Shown here piece by piece: positions 61,737 to 64,000 of a DNA stretch of 64,000 nt. Source of the stretch: Firmicutes bacterium UBA2058 (GTDB lineage Bacteria > Bacillota > Clostridia > Tissierellales > Sedimentibacteraceae); contig DDAM01000052.1 in assembly GCA_002332905.1 (NCBI GenBank), positions 1 through 64,000 of the forward strand, given 5' to 3'. The notes beneath the pieces were generated by a model that worked only from the letters and a program-made list of their open reading frames with translations, did no database searches and had not been told where the DNA came from. Position 1 is the first letter of the stretch. Each line of letters opens with the position of its first letter. The position numbers and the translations under genes are program-made.

Positions 61737-63842
61737 TTATAATAATTTTTTTAGATTTTCTATATCACTGTCATTTGGATTTATTAACATATATTCGTTT
61801 AGTATTTCTTTTGCTTGTATAATATTGCCGGAATTTATAAATAACTTAATGTTATTTTTTATTGTATCCGCTAACATTTCAAATTCAGATTTTGATTTTT
61901 TAATTTCAATATCATTTTGGAAAGTATCTAAAAGAACTGAAATAAGATTTTTATAGTTTTTATTTGTTTTTAAAGATAACTTTAAATACTTTATATAGCT
62001 GGACTTATCATTGTTTTTCATACTTTCTTCTGCAATTATGCAATAATAACCGGATAAAATTTTACTAGGAAGAAAATTGATATAATTTAAGTTGTTGCAA
62101 TTTATAACATTATCATTATAAGTGAAACTTATATATTTTTTTAAGTTTTCTATATAATTAGTGTATAATTTTAAAATGTCGTCCGGCTTATCTGTAGATA
62201 CGATATTAAGTGTATTTTCATAAATTATAGATAATAAAAAATTATCCTCTATTAGTTCTGGTTTATATGTGTAAGATAATAGCTTTATAACAAAGTCATT
62301 ATAATTATTATATAGAGATTTAACATAAGAATTCAATAACTCTTCGTTTACCTTTCCATAAATCAATGATACAGGTAAGTTATTATCAATTATATAATAT
62401 AGTATATCTAAGTGATAAGTTTTAAACTCTATATCACTTTGACAATATTTTGTTAAAAGCTCTATAGCATTTGGATTGTTATGTAAGAATGAATACTTAA
62501 TTTTCATATATAATACATAATCTGTTTTCTTATTCCAGTTATTTATGCATTTTATTATTTTATGCTTCTCATCTGCAGATGTATTAGAAAATGTTTCAAT
62601 TGCATATTCTAAATCTTCTAAAAAACTAATATTTTTTTCCATAGCTGCATTATTATATAATTCTAATAAACTTATGTAATTATTTATTCTTTTCATTAAC
62701 TCTAATTGAAGATTAAAATAAACAGAAGGATTTTTAATCATATTGAGATTTTTTAGCGATGATTGTTGTAACAGCTTTAATGCATTTTTATAGTCTTGAA
62801 TTTGAATAAATGAATATGCAGCCATCAATATTGTATTATTAATTGCAATCTCATCTAAACATAAAATAGAGTGTAAATCTAAATCAAATGTAATCAATTT
62901 TTTGTTTTTATATTTTTCAACTAGATTTATGTACTTGTTATAGCTATCAATGCAATTTTCATAGTTTTTTAGCTCATAATAAGATAAAATCATAAAATAA
63001 TAAATATCTATATCTGTAGCTAGTGTCATCTTTGTATATTCAAAATAATTTAGTGATTCTTCAATAGCATTTAAATAATCATTTAATTTAATATATGAGA
63101 AAACTAAATTTGGTTGTAGTGCACAATAATAATTATTAAGCTTAGTCCTTTTACAAATTTCTATTCCTATTTTTGCATGATTTATTGCTTCTTCATAATT
63201 ATCAATCAATAAATAAGAATCAACTATATGACTTCTTAATCTTGGATCATCAGGCTTTTGTTCAACTTCTTTAATCATCAAATCTATGTTTCTCTTAGCT
63301 TTAGTTTTTGTAAATCTAGGGTTTACAAAAATATATCCATAATGATCAAATACAGTATTATATAATGTTTTAACTTTTTCAGGTATAGGAATATATTCGT
63401 GTATAGTACCTAAAAATTTTGTATCTTGATTTATTCTATACATTCTATAAGAAAGTATATTTGAATAGGAAGTTTTATTTTCATTTCTATAGCTTTTTAT
63501 TTCATACTTTGCACCTTCATACTTTTCATATTCATTAGAATTGAAGAATTTAATCAATTCAGAAGCATCCTGTAAAATTTCGTCTGCATCTATGTACATG
63601 TACCATTTACCTGCAGCATATTTTAAAGTTTCATTTCTAGCAGCTGCAAAATCATTGCACCATTCAAAATGGAATATTTTATTTGTGTATTTTTTTGCTA
63701 TTTCTACTGTGTTATCTACAGAGCCAGTATCAACAATTATCAATTCACTATCTAGGTTGTCTAGTATAGGTTGCAATGATTTTAAACATTCGTCCAAGTA
63801 CTTTTCTTCATTTTTTACTATCATTCCTATAGAAAGTATCAT
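61737..63842 (-). CDS. Family 2 glycosyltransferase with long TPR-like helical region
   Basis: The 701-residue protein starts with a GT2 domain (LSIGMIVKNEEKYLDECLKS, IVDTGSVDNTVEIA and the D-x-D MYIDADEIL near 92), then a long helical region with TPR-type repeats from about residue 170. Enzymes with this form often glycosylate proteins or make surface sugars. It lies next to fliC, so flagellin glycosylation is a reasonable guess, though not proven. GGAGGAG lies before ATG 63842. The remaining 158 bases to the window edge are AT-rich, with no feature I can support. Confidence 0.78.
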   Translation of the reverse strand: MILSIGMIVKNEEKYLDECLKSLQPILDNLDSELIIVDTGSVDNTVEIAKKYTNKIFHFEWCNDFAAARNETLKYAAGKWYMYIDADEILQDASELIKFFNSNEYEKYEGAKYEIKSYRNENKTSYSNILSYRMYRINQDTKFLGTIHEYIPIPEKVKTLYNTVFDHYGYIFVNPRFTKTKAKRNIDLMIKEVEQKPDDPRLRSHIVDSYLLIDNYEEAINHAKIGIEICKRTKLNNYYCALQPNLVFSYIKLNDYLNAIEESLNYFEYTKMTLATDIDIYYFMILSYYELKNYENCIDSYNKYINLVEKYKNKKLITFDLDLHSILCLDEIAINNTILMAAYSFIQIQDYKNALKLLQQSSLKNLNMIKNPSVYFNLQLELMKRINNYISLLELYNNAAMEKNISFLEDLEYAIETFSNTSADEKHKIIKCINNWNKKTDYVLYMKIKYSFLHNNPNAIELLTKYCQSDIEFKTYHLDILYYIIDNNLPVSLIYGKVNEELLNSYVKSLYNNYNDFVIKLLSYTYKPELIEDNFLLSIIYENTLNIVSTDKPDDILKLYTNYIENLKKYISFTYNDNVINCNNLNYINFLPSKILSGYYCIIAEESMKNNDKSSYIKYLKLSLKTNKNYKNLISVLLDTFQNDIEIKKSKSEFEMLADTIKNNIKLFINSGNIIQAKEILNEYMLINPNDSDIENLKKLL

Positions 63843-64000
63843 AAACTCCTCCATTATATATAAAAATTTGTATAATTAATCGACAAAATATGCTATAATA
63901 ATACCATATAATACCTAGAAATTCAAATAAAATGATTGCTAAATTTATTGAAATTCATGTCGAAATATAAAATTAGTACTAAAATAACTATAAATTTTGG

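Overview
The window is AT-rich DNA of a low-GC Gram-positive, flagellated bacterium, most likely an anaerobic member of the Clostridia or a neighbouring class. This rests on the ctsR-mcsA-mcsB-clpC stress operon, the Firmicute-type flagellar genes (fliY, flbD, the TIGR02530-type gene), cheC and cheD, SLH surface domains and the codon usage. A genus cannot be fixed from the sequence alone; an amino-acid fermenter is a reasonable guess because of the histidine and glutamate genes at the left edge. No rRNA, tRNA, CRISPR array, insertion sequence or prophage was seen.

Layout. 1-3.05 kb: remains of a histidine-utilisation operon (a frameshifted formimidoyl-THF cyclodeaminase, an intact glutamate formimidoyltransferase, a deleted hutD) and the glutamate carrier gltS. 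3.05-3.7 kb: a gene-free convergent gap filled with large palindromic repeats. 3.7-9.6 kb: membrane glycerophosphodiesterase, L,D-transpeptidase, a broken ECF sigma factor running into an unknown C-terminal domain, dGTPase with an in-frame stop, and a nicotinamidase-like hydrolase. 9.8-17.0 kb: a CtsR-controlled Clp operon in the order clpB-ctsR-mcsA-mcsB-clpC. 17-19.2 kb: another palindromic repeat, a P-loop ATPase and a decayed EAL-protein gene.

19.1-46.1 kb: a long flagellar/chemotaxis operon starting at a clear vegetative-type promoter: flgB, flgC, fliE-F-G-H-I-J-K, flgD, a TIGR02530-type gene, flgE, flbD, motA-B, fliM, fliY, cheY, fliO-P-Q-R, flhB, flhA, fliA, two rod genes, a FapA/DUF342 gene, cheC, cheD, a ParA-like ATPase and a ComFB-domain gene. 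46.1-52.7 kb: an opposing five-gene unit (FliK/YlqG-like, FlhB C-domain-like, FtsA-like ATPase, PilZ, SLH/Ig protein) behind a near-perfect sigma-28 promoter. 53-61.7 kb: a divergent sigma-28 promoter drives cheA-W-R-B; fliD, fliS, a FliT-like gene and fliC (its own sigma-28 promoter) follow. 61.7-63.8 kb: a large glycosyltransferase/TPR protein beside flagellin.

The logic is a cascade. The early operon builds basal body, export apparatus, hook and motor and supplies FliA; FliA then reads three visible sigma-28 sites for chemotaxis, flagellin and the opposing FtsA-like/PilZ/SLH unit. The most unusual content is not protein coding. Small hairpins recur at gene junctions in a fixed order A-B-C: A lies on the stop codon of the upstream gene, B has a constant A-rich loop, C sits directly ahead of a TAATGGAGG-type ribosome binding site. 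Their stems differ between copies by matched changes. Two unrelated genes (clpC and the ParA-like gene) share a duplicated leader with a small reading frame and a covarying hairpin. Three larger palindromes at convergent gene ends also show matched changes. Several genes near the left end and fliO carry apparent frameshifts or stops; the single-base ones could be decay or sequence error.
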